From Longilinea sp964536805 (GTDB lineage Bacteria; Chloroflexota; Anaerolineae; Anaerolineales; Anaerolineaceae): a stretch of DNA of 64,000 nt. Every line of letters begins with the position of its first letter. Position 1 is the first letter of the stretch. The DNA lies in the NCBI GenBank assembly GCA_964536805.1, contig CAZHYQ010000004.1, positions 127,244 to 191,243 on the forward strand. Reading direction: 5' to 3'. Below the pieces are notes generated by a model that ran no database searches, had not been told where the DNA came from, and worked only from the letters and a program-made list of their open reading frames with translations. The translations under genes and the position numbers were made by a program. This document shows positions 33,135-41,354 of this stretch, piece after piece.

Positions 33135-33445
33135 TTTTCACCCTGGCCTGAATTACTCTCATCTTCCGGGACGATCCAGATGATTTGCGAGATGTTAACC
33201 GCCAAAAACTTGCTTTTGTGTACTACCTGGTCTTCGCGGTCGTACACAGTCGCATCCGTTACTGCCACAAAACGCTCCGATTTGTTTAATTCGTCCCGTA
33301 AACGGTCATCCGGACGAACATGGACGTTTCCGCAGATTTTGTATTTGCCGGTTTGAATTAAGACTGCCACCGGGTGTTTAAAAATGACGTTGGAAAAAAC
33401 TTTTGTCCGTTCTTCGTTGTTCGGTTGGGCGTCTTCGCCAATCAT
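33131..33445 (-). CDS. Small conserved protein coupled to cpaF (DUF6812-like)
   Basis: The 104-residue soluble protein is predicted mostly beta: FKHPVAVLIQTGKYKICGNV, LNKSERFVAVTDATVYD and a C-terminal FLAVNISQIIWIVPED. It resembles a small family of uncharacterised proteins (I believe DUF6812, not verified) related to PilZ-like or Sm-like small barrels only in general shape. The stop overlaps cpaF (ATGA), so the two are made together; a regulatory or adaptor role for the ATPase is a guess. It begins 34 nt after the response regulator stop. Confidence 0.75.
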   Translation of the reverse strand: MIGEDAQPNNEERTKVFSNVIFKHPVAVLIQTGKYKICGNVHVRPDDRLRDELNKSERFVAVTDATVYDREDQVVHKSKFLAVNISQIIWIVPEDESNSGQGEK

Positions 33446-33479
33446 CCTGAATCATCCTTATCAAGTTTTGTATTTGGAT

Positions 33480-34187
33480 TTACGCAAGGCCGGCCTTTTC
33501 AACAGGCGGCATCAGGTACCCGAGACCAGACCGGGTGACGATATGTTGGGGAGAATGAGGATTATCTTCCAGCTTTTGGCGCAAACGGGCAATGCTGACC
33601 CAAAGGATTTCCTTATCCTCGCTGTATTGAGGCCCCCAAATTGCCGTTAATAACTCCTCAGCCGTCAGGACTTGGCCCATGTGTTGCGCAAATTGGATTA
33701 ATAAGCGGTATTCAGTCGCTGAGAGGTAAACGGGTTTGTTATCCTTCCAGACTTCTGCGCGGGCAAAATCAATTTTTAAATTGCCGTGGGCGAAATACCG
33801 GTTTGCGCCAACCTGTTCAGAGGTCTTTGCCCGGCGAAGCACAGCCCGTACGCGAGCGACCAATTCGGTTGCCGAAAAAGGTTTAACCACATAATCATCC
33901 GCGCCTACATTCAATCCCCGCACGCGGTCCTGTTCTTCGCCTTTGGCGGTAAGCATGATGATGGGAACCGATGAAAATTGCCGGATTCTTTCGCAGGTGG
34001 TCCAACCGTCCAGGCGCGGCATCATGACATCCAGAATCACCATGTCGGGATGTTTACTGGCGACCATTTCAAGCGATTCTTCACCGTTGCTGGCTGTAAT
34101 GACTTCGTAGCCTTCAGCCTCCAGATTCACCTTTACAAGGTGTTGGTAAAGAACTTCATCGTCAACGACCAGGATCCGTGTATCCAA
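33480..34187 (-). CDS. OmpR/PhoB-family response regulator
   Basis: The 235-residue regulator has an N-terminal receiver domain (about 3-118) with the acidic pair Asp9/Asp10, phospho-acceptor Asp53 in ILDVMMPRLDGW, the conserved Thr in MLTAKGEE and Lys in VKPFSATEL. The C-terminal winged-helix DNA-binding domain (about 130-230) includes LSATEYRLLIQFAQHMGQVL and the REDKEI/VSIARLRQKLEDNP recognition helix. It lies directly downstream of two histidine kinase genes (27 nt after the second) and upstream of the small protein/cpaF pair, which may be in its regulon. Confidence 0.95.
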   Translation of the reverse strand: MDTRILVVDDEVLYQHLVKVNLEAEGYEVITASNGEESLEMVASKHPDMVILDVMMPRLDGWTTCERIRQFSSVPIIMLTAKGEEQDRVRGLNVGADDYVVKPFSATELVARVRAVLRRAKTSEQVGANRYFAHGNLKIDFARAEVWKDNKPVYLSATEYRLLIQFAQHMGQVLTAEELLTAIWGPQYSEDKEILWVSIARLRQKLEDNPHSPQHIVTRSGLGYLMPPVEKAGLA

Positions 34188-34214
34188 GGTGTAGCCTCCT
34201 CGCCAACCAAATGA

Positions 34215-35417
34215 CTAAATATGTTCACGTAAGAAAACGGTGAATGTGCATCCTGAACCATGGGTAGAATTTACCGATATTTCTCCCTGGTGCGTCTGGA
34301 TGATCTGCCTGCAGATGAACAAACCCAACCCTGACCCATGCACATTTGGAGCCTGTTCCGGGTTGCGAAAAAACCGATCAAAAATAAAAGGAACATATTG
34401 GGATGGAATGCCGGGGCCGTGGTCGATTACCTCGATTTGAACACCCTTTTCAACATTTCGAATGGTAACCCAAACTTCCGATCCGGGGGCATACTTTGCA
34501 GCGTTGTTAAGCAGGTTTTGCAATACCTGCGCCAGGCGGACCGGATCGCCTTCGATTAATTTGAGTGGCTGATCGGTTTCAAGGTGGACGATCATGCTGG
34601 GATGGTGCAAATGAGTGCGGATAATGACATCGTTGACGAGGGCATCCAAACGTACGACTTGGAAATCCATATTCATCCGCCCGGATTGAAGCCGGGCTGA
34701 GTCCAACAGGTCGTCGATTAATTCCTGAAGGCGGTCGGTTTCTTTATCAATGATGTGCAGGAATTCAAGTTGGGTCTGGGCATCCCAGGAGGTATCCGGA
34801 CGCAGCAGCGTGGTGGTATATCCTTTGATGAAACCTAACGGCGTGCGGATTTCATGCGATAGGGTGGACATGAAATCTTCCTGAAGGCGAAAAATGTGAT
34901 GCTGGGCTTCCAACTCTTTGAGCCGAGCCAGCCGCAAGCTTTCGTCAATCAACAATGAGATCTCGCCTGTCAGGAATTGTGCAAATTCAATTTCCTCTTC
35001 GGTAAAAGGCGGGCTGCCGAACCGGACAAATACAATTGTTCCCAGAATATCCTGTTCGCGGGTCAGCGGCACTGCCAGAATATAAGGTCTTTTCAGACGG
35101 TCTGTTGAAGAGGGTTCTTTCGGTTCAAGTAATTTTAATTGGCCGGTATTACAGACCTGAGTGGCGACCGTTTCCCCCCACGAAACATCCGCTTCGGCAA
35201 GCTTTCCACGGCCCATTGCGCGGGCATAAGCGGTTTCCAGGTGCTTTGAATCCGGATCGAGTAAATAGATGACCAGGTTATCAAATATAAAGTGAGGGCG
35301 AATATACCGCGCGATTTCGTCAACTGCCGACTTCCATTCCTCGGCCTGAACGACGATCTGATTGATCTTGTACAGGTCTGCCAGAGAAAGAAAGGAGGTA
35401 TGAAGTGCAGGTTTCAT
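34215..35417 (-). CDS. Soluble GAF-histidine kinase
   Basis: The 400-residue cytosolic sensor kinase has no membrane segment. A GAF-like domain occupies about residues 12-165 (FDNLVIYLLDPDSKHLETAY, ILGTIVFVRFGSPPF). A short coiled coil follows, then HisKA with the phospho-accepting His188 in STLSHEIRTPLGFIKGY, and an HATPase domain (about 290-398) with LQNLLNNAAKYAPG (N box), DHGPGIP (G1) and GSGLGLFICRQI (G2). It is probably a full kinase. It lies between the MshEN-kinase gene (23 nt upstream) and the response regulator gene (27 nt downstream), so both kinases may feed the same regulator. Confidence 0.95.
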   Translation of the reverse strand: MKPALHTSFLSLADLYKINQIVVQAEEWKSAVDEIARYIRPHFIFDNLVIYLLDPDSKHLETAYARAMGRGKLAEADVSWGETVATQVCNTGQLKLLEPKEPSSTDRLKRPYILAVPLTREQDILGTIVFVRFGSPPFTEEEIEFAQFLTGEISLLIDESLRLARLKELEAQHHIFRLQEDFMSTLSHEIRTPLGFIKGYTTTLLRPDTSWDAQTQLEFLHIIDKETDRLQELIDDLLDSARLQSGRMNMDFQVVRLDALVNDVIIRTHLHHPSMIVHLETDQPLKLIEGDPVRLAQVLQNLLNNAAKYAPGSEVWVTIRNVEKGVQIEVIDHGPGIPSQYVPFIFDRFFRNPEQAPNVHGSGLGLFICRQIIQTHQGEISVNSTHGSGCTFTVFLREHI

Positions 35418-35440
35418 TAGGATAAATTATATACTCTTTC

Positions 35441-36475
35441 CTAATCCACTATTCGCAGCATGAATTCAAAGCAGCTGCTTTTTCCGGGAATTGACTCCAC
35501 CCGGATCATAGAGCCGTGGGCTTCGATGATCTTCTTGACCAGTGTCAGGCCAAGACCTGTACCACCATATTTCCGGGTTGAGGAACCGTCCAGCTGGTGG
35601 AAAGGCTCAAAAATTTCCTGTATACGTTCCTGCGGGATGCCGATGCCGTTATCCCATACACTGACGGTGACAAAATCGTTTTCTTTTTCACTCTTTACAC
35701 GGATTGAGCCGCCGTCTGGTGTAAATTTAATGGCATTTTCAATGAGTTGGTGAATTGTCCACTGAATTTTTTCACGGTCGGCCTGGACAATTGCCGCTTC
35801 TTGATTGCAGTTGAACAGGAGGTCGTGACCATGTTCGCTGGCACTTTGTTGAAAAGCTTCAACCAGGTCGCGGCAAATCTGATTAATATCAACTGTTTTG
35901 ACATGCAGGTTAATGGTTCCATGTTCGGCCATCGAGAACAAAATCAAGTCTTCAATCAATTTTTCCAGGCGATCGGTGGAACGCTGCATGGTCATCATGC
36001 TGCGGTATTGTTCATTGTTTACCGCTCCCAGATCGCCGGATGCCAGCAATTCAAGGTAGCCTCGGATGTGGGTGAGCGGCGTACGCAATTCATGTGAAAT
36101 ATTGGCGACAAAATTCGATTTGAGTTGAGCCAGTTCCGCAAGTTTTACCAGGGCATCCTGGAGTTCAGCCGTACGTTCCTGTACGCGCAATTCGAGTCGG
36201 TTGTTTGCTTCTTCAAGCTGTTGGTTTTTTTCCTGCAGGGCAACGCGCAGCTGTAAGATTTGCTCGGTGACCACCTGATCCAGCGAAGCCTGATCAATCA
36301 TATTCATATCGATCAGGATTTTGCCCAGGAGGGGAGGCGGATCTTTGGGATCATGGCTGCGTTGAATTTCAAGCGCTTTTTCAAGATCGCTTGATGAAAT
36401 TAAACCTTTTTCCACCAAGGAATCACCCAGGCGGGTTACCAAAATTTCCGGGGTAAGCGAGCGATTGGTAGACAT
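35441..36475 (-). CDS. Histidine kinase with N-terminal MshEN-type (predicted c-di-GMP-binding) domain
   Basis: The 344-residue soluble kinase begins with a tandem motif. Residues 15-38 start RLGDSLVEKGLISSSDLEKA and end at Gln38, matching the MshEN consensus RLGxxLxxxG(LVI)(LVI)xxxxLxxxLxxQ at every defined position. Residues 49-72 repeat it with the same spacing (LGKILIDMNMIDQASLDQVV...Q), with Asn58 in place of Gly. A coiled coil (about 74-118) leads to HisKA with His128 in ANISHELRTPLTHIRGY and an HATPase with DNGIGIP and GTGLGLTLVKKI. Because MshEN domains of type II/IV secretion ATPases bind c-di-GMP, this kinase is predicted to sense c-di-GMP directly. It is first in a run leading to a second kinase, a regulator and cpaF. 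Confidence 0.9.
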   Translation of the reverse strand: MSTNRSLTPEILVTRLGDSLVEKGLISSSDLEKALEIQRSHDPKDPPPLLGKILIDMNMIDQASLDQVVTEQILQLRVALQEKNQQLEEANNRLELRVQERTAELQDALVKLAELAQLKSNFVANISHELRTPLTHIRGYLELLASGDLGAVNNEQYRSMMTMQRSTDRLEKLIEDLILFSMAEHGTINLHVKTVDINQICRDLVEAFQQSASEHGHDLLFNCNQEAAIVQADREKIQWTIHQLIENAIKFTPDGGSIRVKSEKENDFVTVSVWDNGIGIPQERIQEIFEPFHQLDGSSTRKYGGTGLGLTLVKKIIEAHGSMIRVESIPGKSSCFEFMLRIVD

Positions 36476-36496
36476 TTCACCCCCTCAGGTGCAAGA

Positions 36497-38077
36497 TCAG
36501 TGCCGCCAGACCCACTCTCCTGACACCATCGTTGCGGCAGGTTGGATTGAGTAAATCGATTCTGATACCAGGGTAAACGGATCTTCATCCAGAATAATCA
36601 AATCGGCAGAATAACCGGGCATTAATTGACCGTAAACCTGTTCAAGACCGGCGGCATAGGCAGGCCCAGTGGTGTAACCCGCCAACGCTTGTTCCAGCGT
36701 TATGCGCTGTTCCGGGTACCATCCCTGCCCACCGGGATATCCAGATGGCCGCATTCGGGTAACCGCGGCATGCATCCCCAAGAATGGATTGGGGGATTCC
36801 ACCGGCGCGTCTGAGCCAAATGCCAACTTCGTGCCCACATCCAACAGGCTGTGAAAGGCATAAGCATACAGGGAACGGGTACCCCAATGGTGGTCTGCCG
36901 TATCCATATCGGATGTGGCATGAATGGGCTGCATCGAGGCGATGATGGCGAATTCTGCCAGGCGATTTAGATCCTCCGGGAGGAGCACCTGGACGTGTTC
37001 AATGCGGTGGCGCAAATGCGGTAGGTGGTTATGTTCTTCATAGGCGCGCAATAGAGCAAATCCGTTAATCATTTCATGGTTTGCGCGGTCGCCAATGGCG
37101 TGGACAGCCAGACTCAATCCGCTTTTGGCTGCCTGTTGACCAATCTCAAAAATATCATCCTGGTTTAGGAGTAAAACCCCGATATTGCTGCTGTTTTCAT
37201 AGGGCTGTATCATGGCAGCGGTTTGCGGCCCAAGCGCGCCGTCGGAGAATAATTTAACCGAACCGATGCGAAGAAAATCGCCACCGAAGCCGCTGCACAG
37301 CCCGAGCGACACTGTTTCAGCAAGCGATTCGTAAGGAATCCCTTTTACCACATGCAGCCGCAAGCGATTCTGGCTGTCCAAAATCTGCAAAGCCTGAAAA
37401 CAACGCCGCCGGTCGTAATCATGCACCCCGGTGAGACCCATACTCCAAAGTTCTTTTTGAGCTTGATCGATCGCCTCGGCAGCATCCAGGTCTGAAGGGG
37501 AGGGCAGGATGCGTTCAACCAGGTCGACTGCGTTTTCCAGCAGAATTCCAGTCGGTTCGCCAGTCTGATCTCTTTGAATATGGCCGCCGGTAGGGTCTGG
37601 AGTAAACCGATCAATGCCAGCCATTTGCAGAGTCAGATGATTTGCCCAGGCCGCATGAAGAGATTTGGCAGTTAGAAAGGCGGGATGGCCGTCTGTTACG
37701 GCGTCCAATTCATCAGCAGAACCATAACCGCCCTGCCATTGGTTTTGATCAAATCCGTGTCCGGTGACCCACCTGCCAGCAGCAGTAACGTTGGCGCGTT
37801 CCGCTACCCGCCGCAGACATTCCTCCTTGGTACTGGTTTCGCAGTCGACCTTGTTCAGGCTAAAAGCATAGTAATCCAGGTGAATATGCGCGTCGGTCAA
37901 ACCTGGCCAGACCGTCTGGCCGTGCAGATCCTCGATTTCAGTCGTCCGGTTGGCCAACGCCAGCACATCATCATTGCTGCCCACAGCCAGAATGCGGCTG
38001 TTTTCCACGGCCAAGGCGGCCGCAAACGGCTGCATGGCATTCATGGTTCGAATTTTGGCATTATGAAGAATGCGCAT
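36497..38077 (-). CDS. Amidohydrolase family 3 protein (YtcJ-like)
   Basis: The 526-residue cytosolic metal-dependent hydrolase of the amidohydrolase superfamily has the metal ligands GLTDAHIHLDYY (HxH), a central region with HAIGDRANHEMI, RIEHVQVL, a final FGSDAPVESPNPF with the catalytic Asp, and the C-terminal beta-domain ending YSADLIILDEDPF. This is the YtcJ/NfdA-like group, whose members hydrolyse formamides or other amides; the true substrate is unknown. The gene begins 1 nt after the parB stop and ends 21 nt before the MshEN-kinase start. Nothing in its sequence links it functionally to either neighbour. Confidence 0.92.
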   Translation of the reverse strand: MRILHNAKIRTMNAMQPFAAALAVENSRILAVGSNDDVLALANRTTEIEDLHGQTVWPGLTDAHIHLDYYAFSLNKVDCETSTKEECLRRVAERANVTAAGRWVTGHGFDQNQWQGGYGSADELDAVTDGHPAFLTAKSLHAAWANHLTLQMAGIDRFTPDPTGGHIQRDQTGEPTGILLENAVDLVERILPSPSDLDAAEAIDQAQKELWSMGLTGVHDYDRRRCFQALQILDSQNRLRLHVVKGIPYESLAETVSLGLCSGFGGDFLRIGSVKLFSDGALGPQTAAMIQPYENSSNIGVLLLNQDDIFEIGQQAAKSGLSLAVHAIGDRANHEMINGFALLRAYEEHNHLPHLRHRIEHVQVLLPEDLNRLAEFAIIASMQPIHATSDMDTADHHWGTRSLYAYAFHSLLDVGTKLAFGSDAPVESPNPFLGMHAAVTRMRPSGYPGGQGWYPEQRITLEQALAGYTTGPAYAAGLEQVYGQLMPGYSADLIILDEDPFTLVSESIYSIQPAATMVSGEWVWRH

Positions 38078-38078
38078 G

Positions 38079-38945
38079 TTATGACCTTGTCAGCGTGGCA
38101 ATCAGGGCGTTTAGTTCTTCGTCTGAATAATAATGAATTACAACGCTGCCGCCTTTACGTCCGTGCCGGACGGCCACACGCGTTCCAAGCGCATCTTGCA
38201 GCCGTTGTTCAATGGCGGTGATTTCAGGATCCGGTGCGCGCGGTTCAACTTTTTTGGACCGCTCTCCCAATAATTTCCGCACCAACTCTTCGGTTTGGCG
38301 GACGTTGAGACCATGGCGAAGAATTGATTCAAGCGCTGCATTTTGCGCTTGATCGGAGGGCAGTCCCAGCAATGCGCGCGCGTGCCCCTCCGTAATGGAG
38401 CCGTCTGCCAATGCCTGGCGGACTTGGATTGGCAGTTTTAACAAGCGCAAGGTATTGGTGACTGTAACGCGGTTTTTTCCAACCTGGTCAGCGATGGCCT
38501 CGTGGGATAAATGAAAATCATCAGCCAGTTGGCGGTATGCTTCTGCGGTTTCAAGCGGGGTCAAGTCGGCACGCTGTACATTTTCAATCAGGGCTAATTC
38601 AAGGCGCTGTTGATCGGTTGCCTGGCGCACGAGAACCGGGACAAATTCCAACCCGGCCAGCCGTGCTGCCCGCAAACGGCGTTCGCCGGCAACAAGGATG
38701 TAGCCATCAGTAACGGCATCATAAGTTACCAACAACGGTTGCAGAATGCCATGTTCCTTGATCGATGCAGCCAATTCCTCCAAGGCATCCGTCTGCATGG
38801 TGCTACGGGGTTGCAGCGGGTTGGGAGTGATTTTTTCGATGGGTACTTCGAAGGTGGATATGCCTTCGCCCGGAGCGGAAGAGCCGACCGGAATTAATGC
38901 ATCCAAACCTTTCCCCAAACCGCCTTTGCGTGCCATTGACATCAT
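38079..38945 (-). CDS. parB: Chromosome-partitioning protein ParB
   Basis: The 288-residue CTP-dependent DNA clamp spreads from parS sites and is acted on by ParA. Its N-terminus MARKGGLGKGLDALIPVG is the usual ParA-interacting peptide of chromosomal ParB; translation may begin at the second or third Met. The TPNPLQPRSTM and LVAGERRLRAARLAG (GERRxRA CTP-binding box), LIENVQRADLTPLE, the HTH (SHEAIADQVGKNRVTVTNTL) and the GHARALLGL segment are all intact. The start overlaps the parA stop (ATGA). No palindromic parS of the TGTTTCACGTGAAACA type was noticed in this window. Confidence 0.96.
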   Translation of the reverse strand: MMSMARKGGLGKGLDALIPVGSSAPGEGISTFEVPIEKITPNPLQPRSTMQTDALEELAASIKEHGILQPLLVTYDAVTDGYILVAGERRLRAARLAGLEFVPVLVRQATDQQRLELALIENVQRADLTPLETAEAYRQLADDFHLSHEAIADQVGKNRVTVTNTLRLLKLPIQVRQALADGSITEGHARALLGLPSDQAQNAALESILRHGLNVRQTEELVRKLLGERSKKVEPRAPDPEITAIEQRLQDALGTRVAVRHGRKGGSVVIHYYSDEELNALIATLTRS

Positions 38946-39739
38946 CCTTCTTCACTGAGCACAGGAATATGTATCCCATCTTGTTGCAGCACTTCACGCG
39001 CCAGCGCAGAATAGGATCGAGCCGCAGTCGACTCGGGCGCGTAAATGGAAATGGGCTGACCATAGGAGGGGGCTTCAGCAAGACGTATGCTGCGCGGAAT
39101 GATCGTCTGGAAAACCCGATCCGGGAAATACTTTCTTACCTCGCTGACGACATCCAAAGCAAGGCGGGTCCGGCCATCGTACATTGTCAGAATCACGCCG
39201 CGCACCTGTAGATTTGGAAACAAAGATGCACGAACGCGCGAAAGCGTTTGGGTTAACTGCCCCAATCCTTCGAGCGCCAGATATTCACACTGTACCGGGA
39301 TCAGCACGCCGTTCCTTCCGGCGACCAGGCCGTTGACGGTAAGAATGCTGAGTGAAGGGGGGCAATCGATCAGAATATAGTCGTAGCGGTCCATGACCGG
39401 TGCCAGCGCATCCTTGAGCCGGTGTTCGCGGTTGGAAACCTCGATCAGTTCTACTTCTGCGCCGGCCAAGGCAGGAGAGGCTGGCAAAACGGATATTTTT
39501 AATTTGGGGTTGTGTAGTATTTGCGGTCCAACAGGGTTATCGCCAATCAAAACTTCATAGGTACCGTTTTTGACTGTCTTCTTGTCGATTCCAAGCGAAG
39601 ATGTGGCATTCGCCTGGGGATCCAGGTCGACCAACAGGACGCGCTGCCCGTAATAACCCAGGTAGGCACCCAGGTTAATGGCGCAGGTGGTTTTTCCGAC
39701 GCCGCCTTTTTGATTCACCAGTGTGTAGATGCGTGCCAT
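38942..39739 (-). CDS. parA: Chromosome-partitioning ATPase ParA (Soj)
   Basis: The 265-residue ATPase binds non-specific DNA as an ATP dimer and positions ParB-bound chromosome regions. Deviant Walker A NQKGGVGKTTCAINLG has the signature Lys11 and Lys16. Walker A' is LVDLDPQANATSSLG, and Walker B is YILIDCPPSLSILT. Length is typical of the chromosomal (not plasmid) group. It lies 2 nt after the PfkB gene stop and overlaps parB by 4 nt. Here parAB lies between a sugar-kinase gene and an amidohydrolase gene rather than beside the gid/rnpA genes of many bacteria. Confidence 0.96.
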   Translation of the reverse strand: MARIYTLVNQKGGVGKTTCAINLGAYLGYYGQRVLLVDLDPQANATSSLGIDKKTVKNGTYEVLIGDNPVGPQILHNPKLKISVLPASPALAGAEVELIEVSNREHRLKDALAPVMDRYDYILIDCPPSLSILTVNGLVAGRNGVLIPVQCEYLALEGLGQLTQTLSRVRASLFPNLQVRGVILTMYDGRTRLALDVVSEVRKYFPDRVFQTIIPRSIRLAEAPSYGQPISIYAPESTAARSYSALAREVLQQDGIHIPVLSEEG

Positions 39740-39741
39740 TC

Positions 39742-40599
39742 TTAGACCTTGGAGATTATTTCCAGCAGCGCCGTCTGGACTTCATCGGCGGTCGGCGTGC
39801 CAGCCAGACCGGGACGGGTGACAGAATGGGCTGCCAGTTGCGTGGCAAAACGGGCTGCCTCCCACGGGTCGCGGGTTTGCGAGAGGCGAATAAAAAAGGC
39901 AGCGGCGAAGACGTCTCCCGCACCGGTCGGATCCTCTTCAACCACGGCGGGGGGTTTGAAATAACGCAGATCGCCATTCCAGTAGAGGCGCGCTCCGCGG
40001 ACGCCTTCAGTGACAACCATGACCGGGATCGATGCCAGCATTTCTTCAATGCGGCTTTCATCTCCCTGGACATCTTCAATGCTGAGTACCGCCGCATCCG
40101 CATTTTCCAGCACAAAACGGGCTTCGGGCCAATCGGTGGGATGGATTTGCTGGTCAGAATTCCAGGTCCGCAGCCATCCCTGCGGTGTCAGGCAGACTAG
40201 AGAATCGGAGAAGGCGCGCGCCAGGCGCGGATCCACTTCCTGTGCAACCGGTCCGAGGTGGACGATTGGCGTGTTGCGCCAGGTCACTGGCACCATGGAA
40301 AAATCCAGTTCGGCAGCCACATGATGAATGAATTGGATGCGGCCGTTGGGGGTCTGGATATTTTCGAAAGTGGTTGAATGATCTGCCTGGCGCATCGAGA
40401 TGGAAACTCCCTTGAGGTCAGCCAGATTGATGTCGCTGGCGCAGGAGGTGACTATGCCAACCCGCAAACCGATCGCAAGGGCTGTGCGGGCGGCATAAGA
40501 AGCCGTGCCGCCGAGGACGGAGCCGTTTGCTGTCAAATCCTGGGTAAGATGGCCAATGATTAAATAATCCACCGGCTCGATCGGTGCAAGGTTGAGCAT
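39742..40599 (-). CDS. PfkB-family carbohydrate kinase
   Basis: The 285-residue ribokinase-like protein phosphorylates a sugar, nucleoside or related alcohol with ATP. The GGTASYAARTALAIGLRVG segment supplies the N-terminal family signature. The C-terminal signature DPTGAGDVFAAAFF contains the anion-hole GAGD with the catalytic Asp. The substrate lid is short, so the substrate is unclear. A TATAAT on the minus strand ends 6 nt before the ATG, no Shine-Dalgarno is present, and the mRNA is predicted leaderless. The gene is the first of the pfkB-parA-parB-amidohydrolase run, 17 nt after the zinc-ribbon gene. Confidence 0.9.
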   Translation of the reverse strand: MLNLAPIEPVDYLIIGHLTQDLTANGSVLGGTASYAARTALAIGLRVGIVTSCASDINLADLKGVSISMRQADHSTTFENIQTPNGRIQFIHHVAAELDFSMVPVTWRNTPIVHLGPVAQEVDPRLARAFSDSLVCLTPQGWLRTWNSDQQIHPTDWPEARFVLENADAAVLSIEDVQGDESRIEEMLASIPVMVVTEGVRGARLYWNGDLRYFKPPAVVEEDPTGAGDVFAAAFFIRLSQTRDPWEAARFATQLAAHSVTRPGLAGTPTADEVQTALLEIISKV

Positions 40600-40605
40600 G
40601 GCCCA

Positions 40606-40611
40606 ATTATA
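40606..40611 (-). promoter_or_regulatory. -10 box giving a leaderless PfkB-kinase/parAB mRNA
   Basis: TATAAT on the minus strand followed by six bases (TGGGCC) and the ATG. Transcription would start at the A of ATG. No obvious -35. Because it overlaps the end of the zinc-ribbon gene, pfkB-parAB may be expressed from both this site and readthrough. Confidence 0.55.
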
Positions 40612-40616
40612 CCTGA

Positions 40617-41225
40617 CTATTGGCCTGGCTCTTCTGCCGGACTTTCTTCGATTACTTCTTCATTTTCTATTTTGGCGTGTTCAACTTCCTCTTCGACAAC
40701 CGGTTGCGAATCGACTTCTTCCGCAGCCAAGGAGGTGGTTGGCAAGGACTGAAGTGCATCATCCATCGTAATGTTCTCCCGGCGCGCCCCGGGTGCTGGC
40801 GTAGCGCAGTAAGGACAAAGATTCCAGGGGAGTTCTATCAAGCGGCCGCATTGGTGGCAGCGTTTCTTCAGCCGGGTGTGGCAATGCGGGCAAGCCATCC
40901 AATCCGGCTCGATATGGCGCGAGCAGCCAGGACAGACCGGAATTTCTTCAATGGTTTGCAGCAATGCTTCTTCTTCCAAAGTGCGCTGGTATTCTTCTTC
41001 CAATGTCCGGGCTGGGCGCAGGATCAGGTAAACCAGAACCCCGGGCAAAAAAAGCACAGCCACCACCAGCACCGCCAAAACGCGTGCCAATGGATCGCGC
41101 GCGCGTGAACGAATATCGCGGAAGGTCCAGATAACCAGGCTTAACCACAATGCGGCGATGAACGCGGCGCCGAAGGCTGTGCCAAAAAGGGTGAAATTAC
41201 TGAGGGTTACGGGATCGAACGTCAT
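40617..41225 (-). CDS. Membrane protein with double zinc ribbon
   Basis: The 202-residue protein has two hydrophobic segments (about 8-31 and 44-66), then a cytosolic acidic/coiled linker (RTLEEEYQRTLEEEALLQTI). Two zinc ribbons follow: CPGC...CPHC (about 93-115) and CHQC...CPYC (about 120-137). The C-terminal 60 residues are very acidic and disordered (repeated Glu/Val/Ala). No catalytic domain is visible and I do not recognise a named family; zinc-ribbon membrane proteins often act as scaffolds. ATG 41225 has GGAG about 10 nt upstream; an in-frame ATG further upstream would lie beyond the promoter. It is divergent from radC. Confidence 0.82.
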   Translation of the reverse strand: MTFDPVTLSNFTLFGTAFGAAFIAALWLSLVIWTFRDIRSRARDPLARVLAVLVVAVLFLPGVLVYLILRPARTLEEEYQRTLEEEALLQTIEEIPVCPGCSRHIEPDWMACPHCHTRLKKRCHQCGRLIELPWNLCPYCATPAPGARRENITMDDALQSLPTTSLAAEEVDSQPVVEEEVEHAKIENEEVIEESPAEEPGQ

Positions 41226-41244
41226 GGAATTTCTCCAACGCCGA

Positions 41245-41253
41245 ATTATAGCA
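41245..41253 (-). promoter_or_regulatory. Extended -10 promoter of the zinc-ribbon gene
   Basis: The minus strand reads TGCTATAAT, 19 nt before the ATG at 41225. The short leader (about 12 nt) still holds the GGAG Shine-Dalgarno. It may drive the whole run down to 30536. Confidence 0.6.
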
Positions 41254-41291
41254 TGGAGATGGAATTCGCGGATTTCGATCTGGTATTGAGC

Positions 41292-41320
41292 TTGCGTGAA
41301 GTACAAAGCTCAACTATATT
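41292..41320 (+). promoter_or_regulatory. Possible radC promoter
   Basis: TTGCGT (41292-41297), a 17-bp spacer and TATATT (41315-41320), 35 nt before the radC ATG. Match is moderate. Confidence 0.35.
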
Positions 41321-41354
41321 TTTAATCGAAACCATGTAAACAAGGCGGGGAAAA

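Noticed and set aside
38079..39739. A search for a parS site near parAB.
   Set aside because: No TGTTTCACGTGAAACA-like palindrome was noticed by eye; a motif search of the whole genome would be needed.
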